This document shows, in pieces, positions 36,738 to 46,330 of a stretch of DNA of 64,000 nt (positions are counted from its first letter, which is position 1; every line of letters starts with the position of its first letter). Made by a program: the position numbers and the translations under genes. Origin of the DNA: an uncultured Erythrobacter sp. (lineage in GTDB: Bacteria > Pseudomonadota > Alphaproteobacteria > Sphingomonadales > Sphingomonadaceae); contig CANLPY010000001.1 in the NCBI GenBank assembly GCA_947493165.1, positions 434,001-498,000 on the forward strand, read 5' to 3'. The notes below the pieces were generated by a model. It had not been told where the DNA came from and did not search any database. It was given only the letters and a program-made list of their open reading frames with translations.

Positions 36738-37781
36738 CTAACCGATTGTTTGCGTCATGGCGACAGGCGGAATGAACGCAGCCATAATTGCCGCCAGAGC
36801 CGCCAGCAAAACCACGCCCAGCACAACAGTGTTTGCAGGCGCTGAAAAAGCCTCTGCGCGGGTTAGCCAACCCATGTTGCTAAGCTCAGCAGGCGAATAA
36901 CCCGCATCCTCTGGATCGCGCTCAAAAAACCTCCACGCCGCAGCAAGAACAACTATCAAGACGATCGCGAAGAATATCCATCCGTAGAAAATGTGATCGA
37001 AGCCTGCGGCAAATTCGACCCCTTGGCTTTGCGCGATAAAGATCGTTCCCCATGCGCGCACGCCATTGGCAAGGATCGGCACGATGATCGCGACTGCCAT
37101 GAAGGCGGCCCTGCGCTGCCATGAATCGAACTGCGTGAAACAGATCAGCACTGCCAAGGTCACCATCGCGATCAGGAATTTCACCCCAGAACAGGCCTCA
37201 GCCACGATAAACAGGCCAGCAGGTGTATCGATATAGATGCCATCAATATGGGCTGGCACACCGCTCCAATGGGTTAGCGCAATTGCGATGTCTGCGGTGA
37301 TCATTTGCAGCGGAGGAATGATCTCATCGCCGAACGGCACAAGGAAACACGCCATGCCGAGCGGCAACAGTATAAGCATCGCGATCCGTGGTCCTAATAT
37401 CGCCACGGCGGCTGCTTGTAGGGCGGCGACCGCCCCCGCCTGCGCAAACAGATTGATTTCGGTGATGCGTCCCACAGCCCACAGCGCCAGTGCCGCCGCG
37501 ACCAGCGCTAATCCCGGCGGCCATGCGCGCGGCACTTGCTGCGACAACTCATCGCGCTTCATCCAAATCAGCCAGCCAATGATGACTGGAACGAGCAGGA
37601 TATGGTTATAGGTGTCGATGTTCCACCATTGGTGCAGCATCTGGCCCCATTCACGGGCCGTAATCACGAGCAATGATACCCCGGCCAGCAAAAGCACGGC
37701 CAAGGGGTGCTGCCAAGCGGTTGGTATAGCGTCGATCAGGCTTTGCTGACGCCAGCTTTCAGTGATCTCTTCAGGCGGCAT
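36738..37781 (-). CDS. xrtA: Exosortase A, without EpsI domain
   Basis: The 347-aa membrane protein has about nine helices. The exosortase catalytic residues are visible: Cys in VAEACSGVKFLIAM (near residue 198), Arg in ANGVRAWGTI and His in DHIFYGWIFF. Exosortases cut and anchor PEP-CTERM proteins. Many XrtA proteins carry a C-terminal EpsI domain; here the sequence stops shortly after one more helix (VVLGVVLLAALAAIMAAF), so the periplasmic EpsI part is missing. The start overlaps the upstream glycosyltransferase by 11 bases. Confidence 0.93.
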   Translation of the reverse strand: MPPEEITESWRQQSLIDAIPTAWQHPLAVLLLAGVSLLVITAREWGQMLHQWWNIDTYNHILLVPVIIGWLIWMKRDELSQQVPRAWPPGLALVAAALALWAVGRITEINLFAQAGAVAALQAAAVAILGPRIAMLILLPLGMACFLVPFGDEIIPPLQMITADIAIALTHWSGVPAHIDGIYIDTPAGLFIVAEACSGVKFLIAMVTLAVLICFTQFDSWQRRAAFMAVAIIVPILANGVRAWGTIFIAQSQGVEFAAGFDHIFYGWIFFAIVLIVVLAAAWRFFERDPEDAGYSPAELSNMGWLTRAEAFSAPANTVVLGVVLLAALAAIMAAFIPPVAMTQTIG

Positions 37782-38994
37782 TGCGTGTATCCTGAGATTG
37801 GCAGATCAGTTCTGTGAGCGGTGCAAGCATCGCATCCCAGCAGTGCTGATCCACCACAAATTGACGCGCGGCCTTGCTCATCGCGGCATAGGCTTGCCTA
37901 TCATTGATTAGGTTTTGCGCGCGTTTGCACATCGCCTCAGCTTCGGCTGTTTCCAGCATCCAGTGCAAACCATCTGTCGCTGCAATGCCGGTTGCCGCCT
38001 CTTGAGTGAGCAAGACCGGCTTTTCCATCGCCATAGCTTCGAGAACCTTATTCTGGACCCCGCGTGCGATGAGGAGCGGGGCAAGCACAATGTCAGCCGC
38101 CGCGATAAAGGGGCGTACATCTGGCACCTCGCCCCAAACTTTCACCCCCGGCACGGGATTGAGCGCAAGCACTTTGGCGGTCGGATTGCGACCGACAATG
38201 TGGAATTGCGCATTGGCAAATCGCTTGCGGATGGCTGGCATAAAATGCTGCGCGATCCATTCACAGGCTTGCTCATTAGGCCGATAATCCATCTGCCCTG
38301 TAAACACGAAATGCGGGCCATGCTCGGCGGTCAGCTGTGGGTGAGCGATGGCATTTCCAGGATCGAAAAATGCAGCATTGATACCGTTGCCGATCACGCA
38401 AACATTTGCGCGCGCGGGCTGTTTTAACCGGCTACGAAACAGCGCAGCCTCATTATCACTGATCAGAATTGTCGCATCGGCGCGCTGCGCAAGGCGCTCT
38501 TCTTCAGCGATGAGCAGGCGCGCTTCGCGTGCATTGAGCCAGACCCTCTCACCTGCATCTGCATAGCTTTCAAACTTGGCAGAATCGACATCGCAAAGAT
38601 CAACCATGACCCGGCCCTTGAAGCCTTCAGGGATGTATTGGCCCATCTGCCCAGAAAAGATCACAATCGTATCGATGCGGTGTTGCTTGCAAGTCTGTTC
38701 AACCCAGCTCTGCAAACGCTTGCAATGAAAGGCGGTGAGGCTCACCGGTTTACCGCTGAGCACGGCTTCCACGCCTGCTAGCGGCAACGGTTTTAAGCGA
38801 TTGGGGACGCAGTGTGATTTGGCCATCTCAGCGATTTGCGAAACGCCGCTGCGATCCTCTGCGTTCTCCGCAAAACACCCCACATGCACAGGTGCTAGTT
38901 GCGCCAGCTTCTTAAGCAGATGCGCGCTACGGATCTTGTCACCTCGGTTGGGAGGAAACGGTACGCGGTGCGCCAAGAACAGAATATCACCCAT
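37771..38994 (-). CDS. XrtA-associated glycosyltransferase (GT4-like)
   Basis: The 407-aa protein has two Rossmann-like domains of the GT-B type. FLAHRVPFPPNRGDKIRS near the N-terminus and GVKVWGEVPDVRPFIAAADI plus LLIARGVQNKVLEAMAMEKP near the C-terminus match the glycosyltransferase that accompanies XrtA loci. It should transfer a sugar to the lipid-linked exopolysaccharide repeat on the cytoplasmic face. Start at MGDILFLAH has GAGGCGAG upstream; the longer frame reads another phase of femAB. Confidence 0.92.
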   Translation of the reverse strand: MGDILFLAHRVPFPPNRGDKIRSAHLLKKLAQLAPVHVGCFAENAEDRSGVSQIAEMAKSHCVPNRLKPLPLAGVEAVLSGKPVSLTAFHCKRLQSWVEQTCKQHRIDTIVIFSGQMGQYIPEGFKGRVMVDLCDVDSAKFESYADAGERVWLNAREARLLIAEEERLAQRADATILISDNEAALFRSRLKQPARANVCVIGNGINAAFFDPGNAIAHPQLTAEHGPHFVFTGQMDYRPNEQACEWIAQHFMPAIRKRFANAQFHIVGRNPTAKVLALNPVPGVKVWGEVPDVRPFIAAADIVLAPLLIARGVQNKVLEAMAMEKPVLLTQEAATGIAATDGLHWMLETAEAEAMCKRAQNLINDRQAYAAMSKAARQFVVDQHCWDAMLAPLTELICQSQDTRNAA

Positions 38995-39005
38995 GCCCGC
39001 TCGCC

Positions 39006-40067
39006 TCAGGCCAGACCGCGCGCGATCCACGGCCCGATCAGATTTGCGACAGGCAGTGGCAACTTTTTCCAAAGCTCAATTTTGCGCGAATAGGTGTCGC
39101 TATTGGGATCAATATCGCGCGCTTCTGAGCCAATTGCAGACCATTTTGCATAGGTCAGCGGCCGTGGCTCAAAGCCCCAGTTTTTCTTGAAGCTGTATGG
39201 CCCGCTGCCAGTTTTCGAACGGCCAAAGTCGAAACGATCCATGCCCAGTTCGCGCGCATGGCACATCAACGTGTAGTACATCAGCTCATTCGCGCGGTGG
39301 TTGCGCGCGGCAAACACCCCTCCACCCCAATATGGCATCACTGCTCCATTGTGATAGAAGGACAGCACGCTTGAAATAGGCTCCCCATCAGCAAAGACGG
39401 TGAGGATATCGGCTGTTTCAGGAAACGCATCGATCATTGCGGTGAACAACGATTTTGGGAACACAGGCGTGCCCAGATTACGTACACTTTCGCTGTAGAC
39501 TGCGTAATGCGCCGCAAGGTCCTCTGCCGAACGGCCAATGCGAACGTCGAGATTGTTTTTTAGACCCTTGCGCACTTCCGCACGGGCCTTGCGCGGAATG
39601 GCCAGCAATTGCGCTTCATCATCATCGGCGAGAGGAGCGACAAAGCCTGCGTGCTTATCTTCAACACGATGCCATTGCTCTGGTACTGGCTCTCCGCGAA
39701 GTTCAATCGTGCCGATAGAGTTCTCTTGAGCGAGTCCGAGCGCAGCGTTTGCCAAGGCCGCGGTAGCCGCGTCGGTAGCCGCAAGTATACCGCCGCCAAC
39801 ACCGAAACCACTCGATACCAGCGCGCTACCAAACAACGCTGAGCGGACCTCGGTCAAAGGCAACCAACCGCAGATCACACCCATTTGCTCAGCGACAAAA
39901 CCGTGCGCGCGCTGGCCTGTACCGGCCTCGACCGCGCGCAGCCATGCTGGGCGTTGGAACACTTCCCCGCCCTGCTCTTTTACGAAACTATCAATGCGCG
40001 CACGCTCCTGCGCGTCTGCCAAATTCGCTTGGGCAATTACAACGGGAGTTTTGACAGGCGCGTTCAT
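39006..40067 (-). CDS. XrtA-associated FemAB-like protein
   Basis: The 353-aa protein has the double GNAT fold of the FemAB family: GGEVFQRPAWLRAVEAGTG near the N-terminus and ELMYYTLMCHARELGMDRFD with FGRSKTGSGPYSFKKNWG near the C-terminus. FemAB enzymes add amino acids from aminoacyl-tRNA to an amine; the members in XrtA loci probably decorate the polymer. It overlaps the deacetylase gene by four bases. A free amine exposed by the deacetylase could be its acceptor, which is inference. Confidence 0.92.
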   Translation of the reverse strand: MNAPVKTPVVIAQANLADAQERARIDSFVKEQGGEVFQRPAWLRAVEAGTGQRAHGFVAEQMGVICGWLPLTEVRSALFGSALVSSGFGVGGGILAATDAATAALANAALGLAQENSIGTIELRGEPVPEQWHRVEDKHAGFVAPLADDDEAQLLAIPRKARAEVRKGLKNNLDVRIGRSAEDLAAHYAVYSESVRNLGTPVFPKSLFTAMIDAFPETADILTVFADGEPISSVLSFYHNGAVMPYWGGGVFAARNHRANELMYYTLMCHARELGMDRFDFGRSKTGSGPYSFKKNWGFEPRPLTYAKWSAIGSEARDIDPNSDTYSRKIELWKKLPLPVANLIGPWIARGLA

Positions 40068-40963
40068 AGTTGTAGCGGCACAGCCATTGCCGCCTCACGG
40101 TGGGCGATCATGTCCATCCGTCCCCAATTAAACTCGTGGATCAACTCGCTAAGTTTACCCGCCATCTTATCAAGGTTGGTGTAGTGCCGCAGGCGTGATC
40201 GCATGGGCGCGTTGCTGACACGCGGTTGTTCAGGATCGATCTCCCACGGGTGGAAATAGAACACCGCAGGACGCTCTTCGCGGCGATTGACTTGTCTGAT
40301 GGCCCAGCGCGAAAACGCATAAGGCAGCACGCGGAAAAAGCCGCCGCCGCCCGCCGCGACACGCTTCCCGCCAAGGATCGCCGTCGTCACTGGGATTTCG
40401 ATCAAATCAGCCCAAGCAATCGGCTTGAACGCGAAACGCGGAGCCTCTGGCCAGCCATAATGATCGTGAGCAATGGGAGCGACACTGGATGAATAGGCAT
40501 AGCCTTGTTCAGCCAATTCCATAAATGCCCACGGGGTGCGTTGATCTATAGAAAAGCTGGGCGCGCGATATCCGGTCACTTCAGTGCCCGTGCAATCCTG
40601 CAAGATCTCTCTGGCAAGTTTGATGTCCTCGCCAAACTGATCGCGCGTAAAGGTGTAAACCCGCGCATGGTCATAGCCGTGACTGGCAATTTCATGCCCA
40701 GCATCCGCGATGCGGCGGATCATCGCGGGATGACGTTTTGCGACCCAACCAAGCGTGAAGAATGTGCCGCGCACATCGGCTTCGGCAAACAGATCGAGAA
40801 TGCGGTCGATGTTACTTTCAACCCGCGTCTTGATCCCATCCCATTCACCGCGCTCGATCACATCTTCGAACGCGCCGACCTGAAACCAATCTTCGACATC
40901 GACCGACAGGCCGTTGACGATCCGGGTTTTGGTCGCCTCTGTAAAGTCAGGCGCGACGTTCAT
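40064..40963 (-). CDS. XrtA-associated polysaccharide deacetylase
   Basis: The 299-aa protein is a NodB-type deacetylase. The metal-binding Asp pair is in SVDVEDWFQV (residue about 22) and the two His in ASHGYDHARVYTF, with the RAPSFS segment following. The C-terminal DUF3473-like part has PAVFYFHPWEIDPEQP. It removes acetyl groups from N-acetylated sugars, so the polymer should carry GlcNAc-like units. No signal peptide is seen. It sits between the ATPase gene (adjacent stop/start) and the FemAB gene. Confidence 0.94.
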   Translation of the reverse strand: MNVAPDFTEATKTRIVNGLSVDVEDWFQVGAFEDVIERGEWDGIKTRVESNIDRILDLFAEADVRGTFFTLGWVAKRHPAMIRRIADAGHEIASHGYDHARVYTFTRDQFGEDIKLAREILQDCTGTEVTGYRAPSFSIDQRTPWAFMELAEQGYAYSSSVAPIAHDHYGWPEAPRFAFKPIAWADLIEIPVTTAILGGKRVAAGGGGFFRVLPYAFSRWAIRQVNRREERPAVFYFHPWEIDPEQPRVSNAPMRSRLRHYTNLDKMAGKLSELIHEFNWGRMDMIAHREAAMAVPLQL

Positions 40964-42109
40964 TTAGGCCGCCTCGCGAGAGGCATCTTCCTCTAGCCAT
41001 TCGATCAGCATGCCGACCACATGGCGGAAAGATTGTTCTTGTTCTTCAAGGCGTGCTTCGATCCGGCCAATCGCTTCGCTTACTTCGCCATCCATTTGCA
41101 ATGGCCCACCGGTAGCGCCTGTAGATTGCAGGTCGCCAATTGCAGCTTCCAGTTCAGACGTGCGGGCATCGCGTTCCGCAAGCAAAGCTGCAACTTCTTG
41201 GGCCGGCAACGCGCCGATTGATTGATCAGGTGCTGCCATGGCCATATCGGCATGTGGAAGCATATGCTCCGGCACCTGCGGATGTGCGCCTTTGTCGGTA
41301 TCCGCCATCATTTCTTCGCAAACAGAGGCGACCATACCCGGCGTCAGTTCACCTTGCTCTTCGATAGCGGCGAGCAGCAGCATCCGGTTCATAACCTGAT
41401 TGACGCGGCGCGGGATGCCATCAGTTGCTTTGTATACGGCCGTTAGTGTCTCATTGCCGATGGCAGGATTACCCTGCCATCCGACGTGCACAAGGCGGTG
41501 TCCAATATAGGCATCAACCTCTTCCTCATCCAAGGCTTCGAGATGGTGTGAGGCGATCACGCGCTGGCGCAATTGATCGAGATCAGGGTGTTTGGCGACG
41601 GTGCTGCGAAATTCTGGCTGACCTAGCAGAAGGCTCTGCAAGAGAGGATGCGATCCAAGTTGAAAGTTGGAAAGCATGCGCAGCTCTTCGAGAGCCGCGA
41701 CGTCAAGGTTTTGGCACTCATCCACAACCAGCAGACAGCGGCGGCCTGCGCGCGCCTCATCCTGAAGGAAGCTCTCAATCGCGCCCAATGCGCTGGCCTT
41801 ATCACGGCCTTCGACCACCAGACCAAAACTTTGGGCCGCGACATGGATCAGCTCTTCACCGTCGAGCGCGCTGGTTACGACATGACCAACGGTCAGCGCC
41901 TCGCGATCAATACGCTGCATCAAATGCGCGACCAGTGTGGATTTACCCGCGCCAACCTCACCTGTGATGACAATAAAGCCCTCACCCTGATTGAGGCCGT
42001 ACCCGAGATAGGACAGCGCCTTCTTGTGGCTCGCGCTTTCAAAATAGAAATCCGGATCAGGGGTCAGCTGAAACGGGCGAGAGGTGAAGCCATAAAAATC
42101 TTCGTACAT
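40964..42109 (-). CDS. XrtA-associated AAA ATPase (ExeA-like)
   Basis: The 381-aa protein starts with the ExeA-type segment YGFTSRPFQLTPDPDFYF and has Walker A GEVGAGKSTLVAHL (near residue 50) and Walker B CLLVVDECQNLD. A C-terminal part with a coiled-coil-prone helix (about 300-375) is specific to members in XrtA loci. It probably couples ATP hydrolysis to polymer export or assembly at the envelope. The gene abuts the deacetylase gene with no space. Confidence 0.93.
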   Translation of the reverse strand: MYEDFYGFTSRPFQLTPDPDFYFESASHKKALSYLGYGLNQGEGFIVITGEVGAGKSTLVAHLMQRIDREALTVGHVVTSALDGEELIHVAAQSFGLVVEGRDKASALGAIESFLQDEARAGRRCLLVVDECQNLDVAALEELRMLSNFQLGSHPLLQSLLLGQPEFRSTVAKHPDLDQLRQRVIASHHLEALDEEEVDAYIGHRLVHVGWQGNPAIGNETLTAVYKATDGIPRRVNQVMNRMLLLAAIEEQGELTPGMVASVCEEMMADTDKGAHPQVPEHMLPHADMAMAAPDQSIGALPAQEVAALLAERDARTSELEAAIGDLQSTGATGGPLQMDGEVSEAIGRIEARLEEQEQSFRHVVGMLIEWLEEDASREAA

Positions 42110-42127
42110 CGTCTGAAACTTTCCTGA

Positions 42128-43777
42128 TCAGAAGTCGTAACGCAGGCCAAACAATGCCGTCGCAAATGCGAAGTCATCGCTTGAAAGGTCGGAGTCGAGG
42201 TAATCGATGGCCAGTGCGGCACGGGCCGATAGGTTGCCCGCGATTGACTGATTGTAAGCCGCCGAGGCGCCATATGCGGTGACACCGTTTGAGGTGAGAT
42301 CATTCCCGCTTTCAAACCAGTTCACATATGCATTGGTCTGAAGGCTGGCGTTGTTGCCGATTGAACGGGTCAAAGCGCCTTGCAGATAATAGGTTTCATC
42401 AACCAGGCCATTAGCAGCAGCCAGAACCGTGCCCGGCGCAGCGATAAACCTGCGGCGATCATATCCAGCAGCGATGGCTGCATTCAAACGGCCAATCCGG
42501 CGCTGGTAGCTGGCCTGAACTCCGCGGCCGCGGAATGCAGCTGAGCGCACCGAACCAAGCGTACCAACGCAGTTTGCACCGGTATCTCCGCCGACACAGC
42601 CACCGAAATCACCGCTAACCGCGTTGCGTACGGCGCCAAACTCTGTGGGCAAGGCCGCGAGTGAGTTGGTCAGCGTTCCGCCAAACCCGCTGACCGCATC
42701 ATACACGGAAATGTTTATCTGGCTGCGGCTGTTCGGCACATAGGTGAAGTTACCGTAATATGTGGTTGAATCGTAGCGCTCTCCAACCGTCGCGGAAAGC
42801 GATGTGCGGCTGCTGGGGCGCCACAAAACGCCCACGTCCCAGATGAAACCATCAATATCGAAAGCAAGCTGACGCGGAGCGCTATTGTCCGTTACCAAGC
42901 GACCATCGCTGCCAACCACGGGATCACCGTTCACATCGCGCAATGCATCGCGGCTTGAAACTTCAACGTCTTCATAACCTGCGCCAGCGACCACTGAAAC
43001 AGTGGAACTGATCGGAATGGTCAGATCACCGCGAACATATGTGTCGCGCACCCGCTGATCGAGATTGGAAATGTCTTCCTGATAATACCCGCCGCCTATA
43101 CCAACGCCTACTGGCAGAGGCTCTCCGGCGCGCGTTGAGGCGCGGGCCTGTGCATTGTAGGTCACACTGTCATCAAACACGTCAACAGTATCACCAACCG
43201 GGTTCACAATTGCGTTGCTGGCTTCGATCCGGGTGTATCCGACCCGCGCGAGCGCCGTCAGATCAACATCGCCAACACGTGTAGCCAGCGTTGGCCCTGC
43301 ATAACCGCTGTAAATTTGGCTTTCGCCATTGTCGCGAACCAGCGGATTGCTGGTTGTGCCGCCGCTGCCATCAATCCGGCTGCGACTTGCAAGCGCGCCT
43401 GCTTCTAACGTCAGCGCGCGCGGAATGACCGAAAGATAACCACGGGCGATGCCGCTGACCGTATCGGAATCGATATTGTCATCATCATCATAGTCAATGT
43501 TACGTTCGTAACGAAGCGACAATGAGCCGCCGCTGTTGCGACTGGCGGCTGAGATATCGACGCCCGCGGCGATTTGGGTGTAAGTCAGCACGTCATCGCC
43601 CGGTGTCAGTTCCGCAGAAACAATCTGCGACACTTCGATGTAAGGCTGAACAACGGTGCGAGCGCTTTCGCGCTGGCTACTGCCCTCGTCTTGGTCTTGC
43701 GCATGGGCCGGGGCCACGGCGACAATCGTCGCCAATCCGACGAGCAAGGCTGCTCTTAGAAGCTTAATCACGTCCAT
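42128..43777 (-). CDS. XrtA-associated outer-membrane beta-barrel protein
   Basis: The 549-aa protein has a signal peptide (residues 1-27, ending APAHAQ) and then alternating amphipathic strands to the C-terminal phenylalanine (FGLRYDF), the usual end of an outer-membrane barrel. It fits the outer-membrane protein family that occurs only in XrtA/PEP-CTERM loci and probably serves export or anchoring of the polymer. The start at MDVIKLLRA has AGGAGGA directly upstream; the longer frame lacks one. It overlaps the kinase gene by ten bases. Confidence 0.92.
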   Translation of the reverse strand: MDVIKLLRAALLVGLATIVAVAPAHAQDQDEGSSQRESARTVVQPYIEVSQIVSAELTPGDDVLTYTQIAAGVDISAASRNSGGSLSLRYERNIDYDDDDNIDSDTVSGIARGYLSVIPRALTLEAGALASRSRIDGSGGTTSNPLVRDNGESQIYSGYAGPTLATRVGDVDLTALARVGYTRIEASNAIVNPVGDTVDVFDDSVTYNAQARASTRAGEPLPVGVGIGGGYYQEDISNLDQRVRDTYVRGDLTIPISSTVSVVAGAGYEDVEVSSRDALRDVNGDPVVGSDGRLVTDNSAPRQLAFDIDGFIWDVGVLWRPSSRTSLSATVGERYDSTTYYGNFTYVPNSRSQINISVYDAVSGFGGTLTNSLAALPTEFGAVRNAVSGDFGGCVGGDTGANCVGTLGSVRSAAFRGRGVQASYQRRIGRLNAAIAAGYDRRRFIAAPGTVLAAANGLVDETYYLQGALTRSIGNNASLQTNAYVNWFESGNDLTSNGVTAYGASAAYNQSIAGNLSARAALAIDYLDSDLSSDDFAFATALFGLRYDF

Positions 43778-44784
43778 TCCTCCTGCGCCCCATAACCGCC
43801 GAACTGGCGGCCTGACGGGCTGAATTGCGCAGCATTGAGCAGCAACTTGATATCGGCGCACGCCGACAGCAGCTGCCGCGCATCTTCCAATGCAGCACGA
43901 CTTGTTTCATCTGCGCGGGCGACCAGCAAAACCTGGCCCACATGCGCTGCCAACTCTGCCGCTGCAGAGGCAGCAAGCGCAGGCGGCGTATCAAAAATGA
44001 CGATGCGGTTTGGCGCATTCAGGGTGAGGCGTTTCAGCAGCTCTCCTGTACGCTCACTCGTAAGGTATTCCGCAGCGTTTGATGCATTTGCGCCCGCTGG
44101 CAGCACGAAAAGTTGATCAATGTCGGTCTTGATAGCCAAACGTTCAAGATCAAGGTTTTGATCAGCCAGAGCATCCATCAACCCTTGCCCGTCTTCCAGA
44201 CCCAAACGCCGCGCTACGCTGGGCCGCATCACGTCGGCATCGACCAGCAGGACCTCAAGGTCACGCTCTGCGGCTAGGGCAATCGCTAAATTTAATGCGC
44301 AATAGGTCTTGCCCTCACCCGGATGAGGGGACGAGACGAGGATTTGGCGCGATTTAGCCGAGCCACCAGCCCGCGCATCCGCCAGCAATTCACGCTTAAC
44401 GATGCGAAACTCTTCTAGCAAAGCTGTTACGGGCCGTTCTGGAACGATCAGCCCGGCAGAATGCATGATATCGCGATCGACCGCTTGTTCACTGCCGCCC
44501 AGGGGGATCGCAGGTTGCGCAGGGGCTTTAGGGGCCGCTGGTGCGGTCAACTGAGTTGAGCCCGGCTGCGCTGTGGGGACAGGCGCAGGCTGCGGCGCCG
44601 CTGCAGACGAAAGTTTCGCCTGAGCTTGGCGCGGCACACGCTTTTCCACCTCAGGCAAGGCAAAAGCCTTTTTACCGGGCGAAAGTGCATCTAAGCCAAA
44701 TGCGCTATTAGCGCGCTCAAACAATGATGAGTTGCCGCTCACTTTGCGTGCATCAGTGCGGTTAATTTTGCTGTGTTCAGTCAT
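43768..44784 (-). CDS. XrtA-associated tyrosine autokinase (BY-kinase)
   Basis: The 338-aa cytoplasmic kinase has a Walker A of SSPHPGEGKTYCALN (near residue 165), Walker A' LLVDADVMRPS and Walker B IVIFDTPP, as in Wzc/CpsD kinases. About 120 residues before it are Pro/Ala/Gln-rich and probably flexible. The C-terminal FGGYGAQEEWT has a single tyrosine rather than a long Tyr cluster. It controls chain-length and export through phosphorylation cycles with the adjacent Wzz-like protein. Start MTEHSKINR is ten bases after that gene. Confidence 0.94.
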   Translation of the reverse strand: MTEHSKINRTDARKVSGNSSLFERANSAFGLDALSPGKKAFALPEVEKRVPRQAQAKLSSAAAPQPAPVPTAQPGSTQLTAPAAPKAPAQPAIPLGGSEQAVDRDIMHSAGLIVPERPVTALLEEFRIVKRELLADARAGGSAKSRQILVSSPHPGEGKTYCALNLAIALAAERDLEVLLVDADVMRPSVARRLGLEDGQGLMDALADQNLDLERLAIKTDIDQLFVLPAGANASNAAEYLTSERTGELLKRLTLNAPNRIVIFDTPPALAASAAAELAAHVGQVLLVARADETSRAALEDARQLLSACADIKLLLNAAQFSPSGRQFGGYGAQEEWT

Positions 44785-44794
44785 GTCGGTTCCC

Positions 44795-46315
44795 TCACGC
44801 GACCGTACTGATCGAGACAAACTCGATCGCTAAAAGGACAATGAACAGGCCGAACAGACCCGCTGTTGCACCAGCAAATTGCTTCAGTCGTTTTGCTCGG
44901 AGGCGTTTTGCCGTTTCGGAAATGGTCAATGAAATCGAGCCGACCACTGGAAGATCCAGCGCCCTTTCGAGTTTTTGCGGCGTGGCAAATGTCGAACGCA
45001 GTTGGCTAAGAGCATAAGCAACACCAGCTCCTGCACCCAGGCCTAAGAGGAGCACGCCCAGCAGCAGAAGCGGACGATTTGGCGCTGCTGGCCCTTGCGG
45101 CACAACAGGTGGATCGATCAGCTGAAACTTGAATTGGCTCGATTTGTCTTCGACATTGCCGCGTGTGCGAATGGCCTCACGGTTTTGCAGCAGATCTTCA
45201 TAGTTCTTTTGCAGCACCTCATAATCACGGCTTATACGATTGGCTTCCGCAGCAACTTCAGGTTCGGCCGCTTGGCTGCCCATAAGCGCCGCAATATCTG
45301 CGTTAAGCGCGGCGCGGCGCGCCTGTAGCGATTCGACGCTGGCTTGGCGATCTGCGCGAATTGAGACCAAAGACGTATATGCCGGGTTTTGCGTGCCAGA
45401 CGTGTTATTGGGACCCTCGGCAGCGACTTGCTGCGCCAGAATTTCTACTTGTCGGGTCGTCGATACGATATCGGGATGTTCATTCGTAAGGCCCCGAGAG
45501 CGCAATTCGGCCAGTTGAGCCTGAGCCTGTGCCAAGGCGCCGCGTGGTCCGCCTGAATTGGGCGTAGCAATTGTGCGAGGAGTGCCAGCAAGCTGGCCGT
45601 TGATGGCTGCGAGCGCGCTTTCCGCCGCCGCGAGATCCGCTTCGATGCCGCGCTGTTCGGTGCGGGCTTGCTGGATGCGGGTGACGAGCGTGCTCGAACC
45701 GCCAACCAGATCAGGATATTGTGATTCAAAAGCCAGACGGCGCTGTTCAGCGGCCTCTAGTTCGCGCTTGCGCTCCTCCAATTGGCTATCGAGTTCAGCG
45801 AGGGCTTCGGACACTTCGACGCGGCTGCCAGCGACATGCTCTTCGCGCAAAATGTCAATCAACTTTTGCACGACATCGCGGGCCAACACTGCGTTTTCTG
45901 CGTCTGACAGATCGCCTTTGCCAACCTCAGCCGTGATCTCAAACAAGTTATCCTGTTCGCTGCGAACTGTGACTTTCTTATCGAGGTTTGCAATTTCGTT
46001 TTCTAGTTCAGAGCGCTCAGTGATATTCTCACCGAGGCGCGTAGCCTCGATCACTTTCTCAAGGTTCACCGAGCTGGCGAGCGTTTGACGCACACGCATG
46101 ATTTCCTGACGCCCATCGCCGGCAATGCCCAATTGCTGTGACAGCACATCGTCCACATCAACATAGATGCGTGCTTTCGCCTCATAGGAATTGGGGATCA
46201 TTGCGACGACCAGCCAACCCAATAAGCAAATGCCCCAAGCGACAGCCAGCGCCAGCCAGCGGCGGTGCCAGACAGAATAGAGCGCTGTGCGCAGCTCTTG
46301 GAAAATCTCGTTCAT
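44795..46315 (-). CDS. XrtA-associated polysaccharide chain-length determinant (Wzz-like)
   Basis: The 506-aa inner-membrane protein has an N-terminal helix (about residues 20-40), a large periplasmic region with long coiled-coil stretches (about 150-390, rich in Glu/Leu/Gln) and a second helix followed by a third near the end (PLLLLGVLLLGLGAGAGVAY, then GLFGLFIVLLAIEFVSI). The IDPPVVPQGPAAPNRP segment before the second helix is typical of Wzz/Wzc proteins. It sets polymer length together with the kinase encoded 10 bases downstream. Confidence 0.94.
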   Translation of the reverse strand: MNEIFQELRTALYSVWHRRWLALAVAWGICLLGWLVVAMIPNSYEAKARIYVDVDDVLSQQLGIAGDGRQEIMRVRQTLASSVNLEKVIEATRLGENITERSELENEIANLDKKVTVRSEQDNLFEITAEVGKGDLSDAENAVLARDVVQKLIDILREEHVAGSRVEVSEALAELDSQLEERKRELEAAEQRRLAFESQYPDLVGGSSTLVTRIQQARTEQRGIEADLAAAESALAAINGQLAGTPRTIATPNSGGPRGALAQAQAQLAELRSRGLTNEHPDIVSTTRQVEILAQQVAAEGPNNTSGTQNPAYTSLVSIRADRQASVESLQARRAALNADIAALMGSQAAEPEVAAEANRISRDYEVLQKNYEDLLQNREAIRTRGNVEDKSSQFKFQLIDPPVVPQGPAAPNRPLLLLGVLLLGLGAGAGVAYALSQLRSTFATPQKLERALDLPVVGSISLTISETAKRLRAKRLKQFAGATAGLFGLFIVLLAIEFVSISTVA

Positions 46316-46330
46316 GCCCCGGCCCGTCCC

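Noticed and set aside
36727..36870. 48-codon N-terminal extension of the amidotransferase
   Set aside because: The glutaminase nucleophile must be Cys2 right after the initiator Met, so translation starts at 36726.
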